A DNA stretch of 64,000 nucleotides from Lustribacter sp965277075 (GCA_965277075.1 OZ255707.1:1178001-1242000); one strand, 5' to 3'. Positions 25,798 to 34,490 are shown, counted from the first letter of the stretch. Notes: a model not told the origin generated them from the sequence alone. Numbers and translations: made by a program.

Positions 25798-25827
25798 AGC
25801 GTAGTCGTTCGCAGCAACCATTGTCAA
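25798..25827 (-). promoter_or_regulatory. Candidate promoter for the cluster 1 operon, possibly leaderless
   Basis: On the minus strand TTGACA lies at 25827-25822 and TACGCT at 25803-25798, 18 bases apart. The predicted transcript start is then within a base or two of the ATG at 25790, so the first gene would have almost no 5' leader. The -10 match is weak (three of six), so this is tentative. Confidence 0.35.
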
Positions 25828-25847
25828 CGACTCTTAGCCCGAAGGAA

Positions 25848-26930
25848 TCAGGACGCCGCCTGTAGAGTGGCCTGCACGTGTGTGACGATCGCTTCGGCGA
25901 CGGCGCCCGTGGAGGCTCCGCCGGTGCGATCCAGATCGGGCGTGCGCGGACCGCGCGCGAGCGTCTGCGCGACGGCGCTTTCGATCGCGCGCGCGCCGGC
26001 CTCGTCGCCGAGCGAATATCGTACGAGCATCGCGGCCGAGAGAATCGCGCCGATCGGATTCGCGAGTCCCTTGCCGGCGATGTCGGGCGCCGTTCCGCTG
26101 ATCGGTTCGTAGAGCCCGAAGCCGCCGGCGTCGGGCGGTCCGCCGAGCGCTGCACTCGCCGCGGTGCCGATTGTCCCCGTGATCATCGCGGCCTCATCGG
26201 AGAGGATGTCGCCGAACATGTTCTCGGTGACGATCACGTCGAATGCGCGCGGATCGCGAATGAGCTGCATCGCCGCATTATCGACCAGCATATGGTCGAG
26301 CGTCACGTCGGGGAACTCGGGCGCGATCGCGACGACGATGCGCCGCCACAGTTGCGAACTGAGCAAGACGTTATTCTTGTCGACCGACGTAAGCCGTTTA
26401 CGCCGCATGCGCGCGAGCGCGAATGCGAATCGCACGACCCGTTCGATCTCATCATCGCGATACACGAGGACGTCGCGGGCAATCTCGTGGCCGTCCTCGA
26501 CGACGAGTGACTTATCGCCGAAGTACAGTCCACCGGTCAACTCGCGCACGAACACCAGGTCCATGCCGGCGACGAGTTCGGCTCGCAGCGGCGATCGCTG
26601 CTCCATCCCCGGAAACACGCGCGCCGGACGAATGTTCGCGTAGAGATTGAAATGCTTCCGCAATCCCAAGATCGCCGCTTCGGGACGCAGCTGCGGCACG
26701 AGGTGGTCGAACCCCGGGCCGCCCACGGCGCCGAAGAGGATCGCATTACTTTCGTTGCAGGCGCGGACCGTATCCGCCGGCATCGGCTCGCCGGCCGCCT
26801 CGATCGCGGCGGCGCCGATCGGTGCTTCGACGAACGTGCACTCCGGATGGACGACAGCGAGCACGCGGACGGCGCACGCCGTGACTTCGGGGCCGATGCC
26901 GTCGCCCGGCAGCACCGCGATGCGGCTCAC
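25848..26930 (-). CDS. leuB: 3-isopropylmalate dehydrogenase
   Basis: 360 residues, the normal LeuB length. It converts 3-isopropylmalate to 2-oxoisocaproate with NAD+. The start is the GTG at 26930, overlapping leuD's TGA (GTGA), giving VSRIAVLPGDGIGPEV. Conserved parts are LFGAVGGPGFD, MDLVFVRELTGGLYFG, VDKNNVLLSSQLWR, the Mg-binding DNAAMQLIRDP and ENMFGDILSDEAAMITG, and LYEPISGTAPDIAGKGLANP. It is the last gene of the ilv-leu operon; the open frame far upstream of the GTG is antisense-like and not used. Confidence 0.95.
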   Translation of the reverse strand: MSRIAVLPGDGIGPEVTACAVRVLAVVHPECTFVEAPIGAAAIEAAGEPMPADTVRACNESNAILFGAVGGPGFDHLVPQLRPEAAILGLRKHFNLYANIRPARVFPGMEQRSPLRAELVAGMDLVFVRELTGGLYFGDKSLVVEDGHEIARDVLVYRDDEIERVVRFAFALARMRRKRLTSVDKNNVLLSSQLWRRIVVAIAPEFPDVTLDHMLVDNAAMQLIRDPRAFDVIVTENMFGDILSDEAAMITGTIGTAASAALGGPPDAGGFGLYEPISGTAPDIAGKGLANPIGAILSAAMLVRYSLGDEAGARAIESAVAQTLARGPRTPDLDRTGGASTGAVAEAIVTHVQATLQAAS

Positions 26931-27454
26931 GCGCGCGACGCTTCCCACGCGCGGATGTCCGGAATTTTCCCGTGGAGATACTTGAGAAAACCGCCGTGCA
27001 ACACGAACGGTTTGCGCGCCGGATCGAGTTCGAAGGCGATCGGGGTGTCGTCGTCGGCTTGGATGGTTTCTTGTTCGACGTCGATCGTGAGGCCCTTCGC
27101 CGCCGCAAACCGTTCGATGAGCGCCGGATCGACGATGACCGGCACGACGCCGTTCATGTAGCAATTCTCGTGAAAGATGCGCGCGAAACTCGGCGCGACG
27201 ACCGCGCGGATGCCGATGCCGACCAGCGCCCACACCGCGTGCTCGCGCGACGAACCGCAGCCGACGTTTTCCCCGGCGACCCACACGACGGCATCGGGAT
27301 GCTCGGCGAGCACATCGCGACCGCCGGTCATCCCGGTGAATGCAAATTCTCCCATCCCCGAATCGTCGATCGTCGTGAGGTGCTTCGCGGGTATGATCTG
27401 ATCGGTGTCGACGTTCGGTCGCGTGATCGGAAGAACGGATCCGCTGACGATCAT
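26927..27454 (-). CDS. leuD: 3-isopropylmalate dehydratase small subunit
   Basis: 175 residues. With LeuC it isomerises 2- to 3-isopropylmalate. It shows VDTDQIIPAKHLTTID, the swivelling-domain segment VWVAGENVGCGSSREHAVWAL with the substrate-specificity loop, and FHENCYMNGVVPV. The ATG overlaps the leuC stop (ATGA) and the stop overlaps the leuB GTG (GTGA). Confidence 0.95.
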   Translation of the reverse strand: MIVSGSVLPITRPNVDTDQIIPAKHLTTIDDSGMGEFAFTGMTGGRDVLAEHPDAVVWVAGENVGCGSSREHAVWALVGIGIRAVVAPSFARIFHENCYMNGVVPVIVDPALIERFAAAKGLTIDVEQETIQADDDTPIAFELDPARKPFVLHGGFLKYLHGKIPDIRAWEASRA

Positions 27455-28785
27455 GCCGGGACCGCTTCACGCGCCGGAACTTCGCTCGGCGACGCAATCC
27501 GTCCGAGGATCGCCGACGCTGCAACGACCTGCGGCGAAGCAAGGTGAACGCGGCCACCGTCGCCCATGCGCCCGGGAAAGTTACGGTTCGTCGACGAGAT
27601 GACCCGCGTCTGCGGCGCGATGACGCCGACCGACATCCCAAGACACGGTCCGCACGACGAATGGGTCCAGAGCGCGCCGGCGTCTTGGAAGATGTCGTGC
27701 AGTCCTTCGCGTTCGGCCTGACGTTTGACCGCGACCGAACCCGGCGTGATGATCGTCGGGACGCTGACGTGCTGGCCGTTCATCACCGCGGCGGCGGCGC
27801 GCAAGTCGCCGATGCGCGCGTTCGTGCACGAACCGATGAACGCTTGATCGATCGCGATGCTCTTCATCGGCGTTCCCGCGGTCAGCCCCATATACTCAAG
27901 CGATTGGTGCGCCGCATCGGCCGGTACGGCGCCGTCGATGGACGCGTTCTCGCCGGGGTTCGTGCCCCACGTGACGACCGGATGCACGGTCGATCCGTCG
28001 ATGACGACGACGCGGTCGTAATCCGCGTCGGGATCCGCGTACAGCGCGGTCCAGTTCGTCGGCTTGAGGGTCGTCTCGGCGAGATACGCCGCAGTCTTTT
28101 GATCCGGCGAGCAGAGGCCGCTCGTTGCACCGGCTTCGATCGACATGTTGCAGAGCGTCATGCGCTCGTCCATCGAGAGCGCCGCAATTGCCGACCCGGT
28201 GTACTCGAGGACAAAGCCCGTGCCGCCTTTGAAACCGATCGTCTTGATGATCGTGAGCACGAGATCTTTCGCCGTCGCCTCGGCAGCCAGTGTTCCGGTG
28301 ACCTCGATCTTCATCACCTTCGGGCGCTGCAGCACGAGCACTTGGGCGAGCATCGCGCCGGCCTGCGCCGTCGAGCCGATCCCCAGGGCGAAGGTGCCGA
28401 ACGCGCCGAGCGTGCCGGTGTGGCTGTCGCCGCATGCGATCGTCATGCCCGGCGTGACGTATCCCTTTTCCGGTACGAGCACGTGACAGATGCCGTTATC
28501 GCCGATGTCATGGAAGCGCATCCCGTGCCGCTTGGCCCACGAACGCAGCAATTGCGCCTGGATCGCCGTTGCGGTGTCTTTGGCGGGCGCAACGTGATCG
28601 ATCAGCGAGACGACGCGATTCGGATCGTAGAGCCGGTCGTCGAACTGCTTCTCGATTGCGAGGATACCTTGCGGTGAGGTGATCTCGTGCGCGACGACGA
28701 GGTCGATGAAGATCAGCGCGTTGCCGCCGGGCAGTTCCTCGACGACGTGCGACTGCCAGATTTTATCGAAGAGCGATTGTTTCAC
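27451..28785 (-). CDS. leuC: 3-isopropylmalate dehydratase large subunit
   Basis: 444 residues, an aconitase-family enzyme. The [4Fe-4S] cysteines are in FIGSCTNARIGDLR and HSSCGPCLGM. ACGDSHTGTLGAFGTFALGIG and RNFPGRMGDGG are also diagnostic. The start is the GTG at 28785, which overlaps the TGA of the small ACT-domain gene as GTGA and gives VKQSLFDKIWQSHVV, the usual LeuC beginning; the longer frame upstream is ignored. Confidence 0.95.
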   Translation of the reverse strand: MKQSLFDKIWQSHVVEELPGGNALIFIDLVVAHEITSPQGILAIEKQFDDRLYDPNRVVSLIDHVAPAKDTATAIQAQLLRSWAKRHGMRFHDIGDNGICHVLVPEKGYVTPGMTIACGDSHTGTLGAFGTFALGIGSTAQAGAMLAQVLVLQRPKVMKIEVTGTLAAEATAKDLVLTIIKTIGFKGGTGFVLEYTGSAIAALSMDERMTLCNMSIEAGATSGLCSPDQKTAAYLAETTLKPTNWTALYADPDADYDRVVVIDGSTVHPVVTWGTNPGENASIDGAVPADAAHQSLEYMGLTAGTPMKSIAIDQAFIGSCTNARIGDLRAAAAVMNGQHVSVPTIITPGSVAVKRQAEREGLHDIFQDAGALWTHSSCGPCLGMSVGVIAPQTRVISSTNRNFPGRMGDGGRVHLASPQVVAASAILGRIASPSEVPAREAVPA

Positions 28786-28997
28786 GATACGAATATCTTC
28801 TCGAATTGGACGATGCGGTCGATCTGCGCACGCAGACGATCCAGCTGTGCGGGCGGCCCGGCGAATTCGAAGTCGGCCGTCGTGATCTCTTCCGTGGAGT
28901 GCGAGTCGACGTGCATCGCGCGGCACTGGAAGCGGTGCGCCATGTTGATGACGCGTGCAACCGTGCGCGGATCGCCGACGACGAGGTGGTAGTTCAC
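28782..28997 (-). CDS. ACT-domain small (IlvM-like) regulatory subunit of acetohydroxyacid synthase
   Basis: 71 residues only. The pattern MNYHLVVGDPRTVARVINMA...CRAMHVDSHS...ADFEFAGPPAQLDRL...IVQFEKIFVS is one ACT domain (beta-alpha-beta-beta-alpha-beta). Its place immediately after ilvB (ATGA overlap) identifies it as the regulatory subunit, resembling the short IlvM of enterobacterial isozyme II rather than the longer IlvN/IlvH with a second domain. Whether it confers valine feedback inhibition is not visible. It is coupled to leuC by GTGA. Confidence 0.85.
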   Translation of the reverse strand: MNYHLVVGDPRTVARVINMAHRFQCRAMHVDSHSTEEITTADFEFAGPPAQLDRLRAQIDRIVQFEKIFVS

Positions 28998-30685
28998 TTT
29001 GATTCCATGAGATCCTCGACGACGCCGCCCGACGGAATCATCGGCCAGACCAGTTCATCCGGGTAACACGAAACGTGCAAGAGCGCCGGGCCTGTGAACG
29101 CAAGGAACGCCGGGAGCGTCGTTTCGACATCTTCCGGACCATCGATGCGGAACGACGCGATGTCGTAGGCGCTCGCGATCGTACAGAAATCGGGATTGTC
29201 GGAGAGGTTGGTGGCAGAGTAGCGCTCGTCGTAAAAGAGCTCTTGCCACTGCCGTACCATCCCGAGATTCCGGTTGTCGATCAAAACGATTTTCACCGGC
29301 ACCTGATAGCGCTTCACGGTCGCGAGCTCAGGCATCGTCATCTGGAAGCCGCCGTCGCCGCAGATCGCGAACACATGCCGCCCCGGATTGGCGAAACATG
29401 CGCCGATGGCGGACGGAAAGCCGAATCCCATCGAACCCAGGCCCGCCGACGTGGCGAAGTCGCGCGGCGTGTTCGGACGAATGCGCTGCGCGGCCCACAT
29501 CTGATGCTGTCCGACGTCGGTGCAGACGATCGCATCCGGCGGCATAATCGCGAAGAACGCGTCGAGAAAATCGGTCGCCGAGAGATGCCCCGGCTGCGCG
29601 ACGTCACGCGCGAGCGGACCGCCGAGCGCCTTGGCTTGAATGGCCCAATCGTCGAAGCGCGGAATGTGTCCCGTCGCCAACACGTCGCAGATCGCGTCGA
29701 TCGTCTCGGCCGAATCACCGTGCAGCGCAATCGCCGCCGGAATGATCTTGTTGAACTCCGTCGCGTCAATGTCGTTATGAATGACGGTCGCGTCACGCGC
29801 GAACCGATCGGGGCGGCCGGTGACGCGATCGTCGAACCGCATGCCGAACGCCACGACGACGTCCGCCGCGTGCACGGTCAGATTCGCGGCTTTCGTTCCG
29901 TGCATGCCGAGCATGCCCAAGCCGTGCGGATCTTTCGGATCCGATGCGCCGAGCCCGACGATCGTCGTCGTGTGCGGGATGCCCAACAGCGAGGTCAACC
30001 GGCGAAACGCCGTGACCGCTTTCGGATCGCGCGCACCGCCGCCGGCGATCGCCACCGGACGATGCGCATTGCGGATCGCTTCCGCCGCCGCGACGACCGA
30101 CTCGCGCGAGACAACCGGACGCGTATCGCGCACCGCACGCGGCGGCCGCTGACGTTCGACGTACGGCGCCTTCAGAACATCGGTCGGAATGTCGATCAGT
30201 ACGGGCCCCGGACGGCCGCTGCGCGCAAGCGCGAACGCCTCACGGACCCTCGTGTAGACCTGCGCCGGGTCGGTAACGAGAATGCTCGCCTTCGTCGTGC
30301 ATTGCGTGATCGCGCAAACGTCGGCTTCTTGGAAACCGTCAGTGCCCATCAACGCCGTCCGCACCTGCCCGGTGATCGCGACGACCGGAATGGAATCCAT
30401 CATCGCGTCAACGAGTCCGGTCACGAGGTTCGTCGCGCCCGGGCCGGAGGTCGCACAGCAGACGCCGACGCGGCCGCTCGTGCGCGCGTAGCCGCCCGCC
30501 GCGAACGCCGCCGCGGCTTCGTGACGAACGAGGATATGACGCATCGGGTGCCCGTAGAGCGCATCGTAGAACGGCATGATCGTGCCGCCCGGGTAGCCGA
30601 AAATAACATCGACTCCCTCGCGTTCGAGCGCTTCGAGCACCGCGTCACCGCTCGTTCGCGGCCGCGGCGTGATACTCGGAATCAT
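28994..30685 (-). CDS. ilvB: Acetolactate (acetohydroxyacid) synthase large subunit
   Basis: 563 residues. Joins pyruvate with pyruvate or 2-oxobutyrate using thiamine diphosphate, Mg2+ and FAD. The catalytic Glu region is VIFGYPGGTIMPFYDAL and RHEAAAAFAAGGYAR; the cofactor motif is AICGDGGFQMTMPEL...DNRNLGMVRQWQ; the family stretch GPGATNLVTGLVDAMMDSIP is intact. Coupled to ilvC upstream (ATGA) and to the ACT-domain subunit downstream (ATGA). Confidence 0.96.
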   Translation of the reverse strand: MIPSITPRPRTSGDAVLEALEREGVDVIFGYPGGTIMPFYDALYGHPMRHILVRHEAAAAFAAGGYARTSGRVGVCCATSGPGATNLVTGLVDAMMDSIPVVAITGQVRTALMGTDGFQEADVCAITQCTTKASILVTDPAQVYTRVREAFALARSGRPGPVLIDIPTDVLKAPYVERQRPPRAVRDTRPVVSRESVVAAAEAIRNAHRPVAIAGGGARDPKAVTAFRRLTSLLGIPHTTTIVGLGASDPKDPHGLGMLGMHGTKAANLTVHAADVVVAFGMRFDDRVTGRPDRFARDATVIHNDIDATEFNKIIPAAIALHGDSAETIDAICDVLATGHIPRFDDWAIQAKALGGPLARDVAQPGHLSATDFLDAFFAIMPPDAIVCTDVGQHQMWAAQRIRPNTPRDFATSAGLGSMGFGFPSAIGACFANPGRHVFAICGDGGFQMTMPELATVKRYQVPVKIVLIDNRNLGMVRQWQELFYDERYSATNLSDNPDFCTIASAYDIASFRIDGPEDVETTLPAFLAFTGPALLHVSCYPDELVWPMIPSGGVVEDLMESK

Positions 30686-31692
30686 GAAGCAGCCGGTGCC
30701 TTTTCCGTCTGGAACCAGGGCATCAGCGTGCGCAGTTTTGCTCCGACTTTCTCGATCGGATGCCTCGATGCGACTTCACGGTACTTGGTGAACGACGGTT
30801 TGCCGGCCGCGTGTTCCGCGACCCACTGCTGCGCAAACGCGCCCGATTGAATTTCGCCCAGGATCATTTTCATCGTCGCTTTCGTATGTTCGTCGACGAT
30901 GCGCGGCCCGCGCGTGTAATCGCCGTATTTCGCGGTGTTGCTGATCGAATTCCGCATGCCCTCGATGCCGCGTTCGTACATCAAGTCCACGATGAGCTTG
31001 AGCTCGTGCAAGCACTCGAAGTACGCCATCTCGGGCGCATAACCGGCGTCCACCAGCGTTTCGAACCCCGCCGTTACGAGCGCTGAGGCGCCGCCGCACA
31101 ACACGGCTTGCTCGCCGAACAGATCCGTCTCGGTTTCTTCACGGAAATTCGTCTCGAGAATGCCGGCGCGTCCGCCGCCGATCGAACTCGCGTACGCCGC
31201 TGCCGTGGCGCGCGCCGTACCGGTGTAGTCTTGATGAATCGCAATCAGGCACGGCACGCCGCGGCCCATCTCGTATTCACTGCGAACCAGTCGCCCGGGG
31301 CCCTTCGGTGCGCACATCCACACGTCGACGTTGGCCGGCGGTACGATCGTGCCGAAATGAATGCCGAACCCGTGTGCGAACGTCAGCGCCGATCCCGGCT
31401 TGAGGTTATCGCGCACGTCGCGCATATACGTTGCCGGCTGCTCTTCGTCGGGGATCAACATCATCGTGATGTCCGCGCGTTTCACCGCGTCGGCAACCGC
31501 TGCAACCTCGACGCCGTCACGTTGTGCACCCGCCCGCGAACCGGAGTCCGCGCGCAGCCCGACGATCACCTTGCAGCCGGAGTCGCGCAAATTGAGTGCG
31601 TGGGCGCGACCCTGGCTTCCGTATCCGACGATCGCGATCGTCTTCGCTTCGATGGCGCCGCGGTCGATGTCGCGGTCGTAGATGGCTTCCAT
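30682..31692 (-). CDS. ilvC: Ketol-acid reductoisomerase, class I
   Basis: 336 residues, class I length. IAIVGYGSQGRAHALNLRDSG is the Rossmann motif; the Mg-binding residues sit in RAGILETNFREETETDLFGEQ and FECLHELKLIVDLMYE. It converts acetolactate to 2,3-dihydroxyisovalerate. GGAGG (31697-31701) lies four to five bases before the ATG. It is the first enzyme gene of the ilv-leu operon and is preceded by the leader peptide and terminator described separately. Confidence 0.96.
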   Translation of the reverse strand: MEAIYDRDIDRGAIEAKTIAIVGYGSQGRAHALNLRDSGCKVIVGLRADSGSRAGAQRDGVEVAAVADAVKRADITMMLIPDEEQPATYMRDVRDNLKPGSALTFAHGFGIHFGTIVPPANVDVWMCAPKGPGRLVRSEYEMGRGVPCLIAIHQDYTGTARATAAAYASSIGGGRAGILETNFREETETDLFGEQAVLCGGASALVTAGFETLVDAGYAPEMAYFECLHELKLIVDLMYERGIEGMRNSISNTAKYGDYTRGPRIVDEHTKATMKMILGEIQSGAFAQQWVAEHAAGKPSFTKYREVASRHPIEKVGAKLRTLMPWFQTEKAPAAS

Positions 31693-31716
31693 GGGTCCTC
31701 CGAGCGGGTTTGCAAT

Positions 31717-31746
31717 AAAAAACCCCTCGTCGTATTCGGCGAGGGG
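31717..31746 (-). terminator. Intrinsic terminator (attenuator) in the ilv-leu leader
   Basis: On the minus strand a seven-base GC stem CCCCTCG (31746-31740) pairs with CGAGGGG (31729-31723) around a ten-base loop and is followed at once by six U residues (31722-31717). It stands 24 bases before ilvC and after the leader peptide. An upstream leader segment CGGCGAGG (31794-31787) is fully complementary to CCTCGCCG (31744-31737) in the ascending arm, so an antiterminator can form instead. Confidence 0.85.
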
Positions 31747-31773
31747 CTTGCAGCGTTCCGTTGACTCGATCGT

Positions 31774-31857
31774 CTACGCAGCAGCGCCTCGCCGTCCCGT
31801 AAGGAGGACGACAAGGACGAGGACGACGCGGCCGAGGAGAACGGGTGCGGTAAACAC
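31774..31857 (-). CDS. Val/Leu-rich leader peptide of the ilv-leu operon
   Basis: A 27-codon frame starting GTG and ending TAG, too short for usual gene calls. The first residues are VFTAPVLLGR and the centre is VVLVLVVLL, nine consecutive Val or Leu codons (31827-31801); in all six Val (besides the start) and six Leu. The last codons overlap the antiterminator segment. Scarce charged tRNA-Val or tRNA-Leu would stall the ribosome in the run, leave 31787-31794 free to pair with the terminator arm and allow transcription of ilvC onwards; a ribosome reaching the stop codon covers that segment and termination follows. No clear ribosome-binding site precedes the GTG; the promoter places it at or within about three bases of the transcript start. 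Confidence 0.82.
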   Translation of the reverse strand: MFTAPVLLGRVVLVLVVLLTGRRGAAA

Positions 31858-31866
31858 GTTGGTCCG

Positions 31867-31895
31867 AGACTAACACGGCCCCGGCCGAGCGTCAA
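31867..31895 (-). promoter_or_regulatory. Promoter of the ilv-leu operon
   Basis: Minus-strand -35 TTGACG (31895-31890), 17-base spacer, -10 TAGTCT (31872-31867). Transcription would begin near 31860, only a few bases before the leader peptide's GTG. It lies in the short space shared with the divergent rpiA gene. Confidence 0.6.
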
Positions 31896-31914
31896 CCCAT
31901 CGCAGGAGGATCGG

Positions 31915-32619
31915 ATGAACGACCCCCACGCCGAGGCCAAGCGCCGCGCCGGTAAAACCGCGGTCGATCGCTTCGTGACCGACGGGACGTGCATCGGCCT
32001 CGGGACGGGAACGACCGCCTACTGGGCGATCAAGCGCGTCGGGGATCGCGTCGCCGCCGGCGAACAGATCAGCGTCGTCGCGACGTCGCTGGGCACCGAG
32101 GCGTTGTGCCGCGAACTCGACATCCCGGTCGTGCCGCTGCTTTCGCAAGCGATCGCGGTCGCGATCGACGGCGCCGACGAAGTCGCGCCGGACTTTGCGC
32201 TGACGAAGGGCGGCGGCGGGGCGTTGTTGCGCGAGAAGATCGTCGCGCTGGCCGCGAGCCGTTTCGTCGTGATCGTCGACGGCTCGAAGCTCGTGCCGCA
32301 GCTGGGCGCCTTCGCGACACCGGTCGAAGTCGTCCCGTTTGCGTTACCTTGGGTGCGCGCGCAACTGCACGCGGCCTATCGCGGTGTCGAGGCACGCGAA
32401 CGGATCGCCGGAACCGGGCCGTTCCGGACCGACAACGGCAATGCGATCCTGGACTGCTCGTTCGGCGTGATCGAACATCCAGCGGCGCTCGACGCCGCCT
32501 TACGTTCGATCAGCGGCATCGTCGCGACGGGCCTGTTTTTCGACGTCGTCGATACTGTCTTGGTCGCTGACGAAAACGGGGTACGCAACATCGCCCGGAC
32601 ATTACCCGAACCCGCCTGA
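31915..32619 (+). CDS. rpiA: Ribose-5-phosphate isomerase A
   Basis: 234 residues. Interconverts ribose-5-phosphate and ribulose-5-phosphate. GLGTGTTAYWAIKRV binds the phosphate, AIDGADEVAPDFALTKGGGGALLREKI carries the catalytic Asp and Glu, and VDGSKLVPQLG follows. A perfect AGGAGG (31904-31909) lies five bases before the ATG. It diverges from the ilv-leu operon, and its 3' end overlaps the convergent LarA-like gene by 18 bases. Confidence 0.95.
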   Translation: MNDPHAEAKRRAGKTAVDRFVTDGTCIGLGTGTTAYWAIKRVGDRVAAGEQISVVATSLGTEALCRELDIPVVPLLSQAIAVAIDGADEVAPDFALTKGGGGALLREKIVALAASRFVVIVDGSKLVPQLGAFATPVEVVPFALPWVRAQLHAAYRGVEARERIAGTGPFRTDNGNAILDCSFGVIEHPAALDAALRSISGIVATGLFFDVVDTVLVADENGVRNIARTLPEPA

Positions 32620-33834
32620 ACGCGTAGCCTCCAGCACGCGAAGCGCGGCGGGCGAAAGCCACATGCGGTTGAGGTGCAGCGTATCCGTGATGCGGACGAT
32701 GACGGCGTCTTCGGGTGCGAGATCGGGACACATGCGCAGCGCTGCTTTGATCGCGAGCTCCTGGGTCGGCATCACCATCGGCAACCGCGCATTCCCCGCG
32801 GTAGTCGTGGTGAGCGCGTTGAGATAGGTCGAGAGCGGGTCGTAGCGCTCGGCGAGGTCGGCCGACACGACATCGGCGAGGCCGACACCGTTGCCGTTGC
32901 CGTCGGCTTCGTCGGTAAAGGCGAGATAGACGAGCCGCGTGACCTTCGGGCCGCCGCTGATATACTCGCTCGGATAGCGTCCGGTGACGTTGGGATCGGC
33001 GCCGCCGCCGCTGATGTTTTTTCCGACGCGCTCGACGACGAGCACGTCGATCGCATCGAACGGCAAGCGCGCGAGATTCGCCTTCGCCTCTTCGAGAAGC
33101 GCCGGTTCACGCGCGAGGATTTCGTCGGCAGGTAAGGCGACGATACGGCACGGTTCCTCGTTCGCGTTTTCGATGATGGCGATCCCGAACGGCACCTTCC
33201 CGGTTGCGATCAGCGCGCGCGCCGCATCGGGCACGTTCGCGCGCATACCGCCCCATCCGAGCGAATGGATCGCCCGTGCGCCATCCTGTTTGCCGAAGCC
33301 GACCGCCAGCATTTTCACGACGCCGCTCTCGTATTCGCCGCGAAACGACGTATGCGGCTTGATCCGGTTGAGCGGAACGATCGCATTCGCGCCCAGCGCA
33401 ATGGCGTCGACGTGGACCGGGACGCCGTTGGCCAATGTCGTGATGGCGACGGTTTCCATCGTCGCGCGAATCGGCGCCCCGGCCGATGCTTCGGTCACAC
33501 CCAGATGCGCGAGGACGTCGACCTGGCCTTGCGCGGTTGATGCGCCGTGCGAACCCATCGCCGGCACGATGAACGGGTCGCCGCCGCGTTCCCGCAGTTC
33601 GCGAACGACCGCTGCGACAAACGCTCCGATCTGGGCGATGCCGCGACTGCCGACGCCGAGCGCGATGGGACCACGCGGGATCGTGACGTCGCGCAGCGCG
33701 ACGGCAACGGCGACATCGACGTCGACGAGGGCCGCCGGCGTCTGCGGCGTGCGCTCGACGAGCGTCAGCGGTGGAACGGTCACGACCGCGAGTTCGCGCT
33801 CGAACCGCTCGCGCAGCGGATCGACGACGAGCAT
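32602..33834 (-). CDS. LarA-like (lactate racemase domain, DUF2088) protein
   Basis: 410 residues. GSRGIAQIGAFVAAVV and FIVPAMGSHGASTAQGQ, then PLNRIKPHTSFRGEYESGVVKMLAVGFGKQ (about residues 155-185), match the LarA N-terminal domain group whose members use a nickel-pincer cofactor for racemisation or epimerisation of hydroxyacids. The true substrate is unknown, and no larB/larC/larE cofactor genes are seen. The ATG at 33834 shares one base with the stop of the upstream PH-domain gene (TAATG). Confidence 0.75.
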   Translation of the reverse strand: MLVVDPLRERFERELAVVTVPPLTLVERTPQTPAALVDVDVAVAVALRDVTIPRGPIALGVGSRGIAQIGAFVAAVVRELRERGGDPFIVPAMGSHGASTAQGQVDVLAHLGVTEASAGAPIRATMETVAITTLANGVPVHVDAIALGANAIVPLNRIKPHTSFRGEYESGVVKMLAVGFGKQDGARAIHSLGWGGMRANVPDAARALIATGKVPFGIAIIENANEEPCRIVALPADEILAREPALLEEAKANLARLPFDAIDVLVVERVGKNISGGGADPNVTGRYPSEYISGGPKVTRLVYLAFTDEADGNGNGVGLADVVSADLAERYDPLSTYLNALTTTTAGNARLPMVMPTQELAIKAALRMCPDLAPEDAVIVRITDTLHLNRMWLSPAALRVLEATRSGGFG

Positions 33835-34490
33835 TACGGGATGATCGTTTGCCGGACGGCCGGCGTCCACGTATCGCCGTCCACGCCGTTCGCAACGGCT
33901 TGGCATTCACGATATAGCGCGCCGGCTTCACGCATATCGCGAAACAGCGCCCGATGCGTGCCGGACTGCGGGATATCAACGCTGCCGAACCCGTACATCC
34001 GTCCGAGCACGCCTTGCACGAGCGTCGATCCCGCGAGCGCGGTGTTCCCGAGCGGCGCGACACGACGCCGCAACACACCGCGAATGATGAAGATGCGACG
34101 GTTCGTCGCGACGGCGCGAACGCCGACATAATACGTTGCGTCGCGCAGGAATGACCACACGCTCGCGATTGCGGCGACAGCGCTCAGCGCCTCGACGTAG
34201 GGCCGGAAGGTGAATGGGACCGTGTTCCACGCGACGCCGAACGCAACGACGACGAGCGCCAGCACGACGAGCGGGCGGATCAGCACGATCGGATGCGGTG
34301 AACTGCCGAACGTCACGCGTTCGCCCGGAAGCAGCGTCGATGCGAGATCGCGCGGCACCGGAATGCGCGCGGCCGCTGCGACCGGAATCTGCGGTGCAGC
34401 CGGCGCCGCGACGGTCACCCGATGAAATGCGGTCGTCGCCTCGGTGTCGGGCACCTCGAGTTTCCGGGACGCATCGCGCGGTGAGTCCAT
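33834..34490 (-). CDS. PH-domain (bPH2/YdbS-like) membrane protein
   Basis: About 218 residues. A cytoplasmic, Ala/Pro-rich N-terminus is followed by two close membrane segments (IVLIRPLVVLALVVVAFGVAW and YVEALSAVAAIASVWSFL) and then a bacterial PH fold (YYVGVRAVATNRRIFIIRGVLRRR...SVDIPQSGTHRALF). Members are membrane-associated and of unclear role. The start may be 36 bases further upstream. It is coupled to the LarA-like gene by one shared base and diverges from the short hypothetical gene. Confidence 0.65.
   Translation of the reverse strand: MDSPRDASRKLEVPDTEATTAFHRVTVAAPAAPQIPVAAAARIPVPRDLASTLLPGERVTFGSSPHPIVLIRPLVVLALVVVAFGVAWNTVPFTFRPYVEALSAVAAIASVWSFLRDATYYVGVRAVATNRRIFIIRGVLRRRVAPLGNTALAGSTLVQGVLGRMYGFGSVDIPQSGTHRALFRDMREAGALYRECQAVANGVDGDTWTPAVRQTIIP

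Noticed and set aside
26931..27641. N-terminal 237 codons of a 597-codon frame that includes leuB
   Set aside because: They lie antiparallel in meaning to leuD and leuC and are Arg-rich; the GTG at 26930 gives a normal LeuB.
31517..31876. 119-codon minus-strand frame across the ilvC start
   Set aside because: It is in a different frame from both the leader peptide and ilvC, rich in Arg and Pro, and overlaps the terminator; the 27-codon Val/Leu frame explains the region better.
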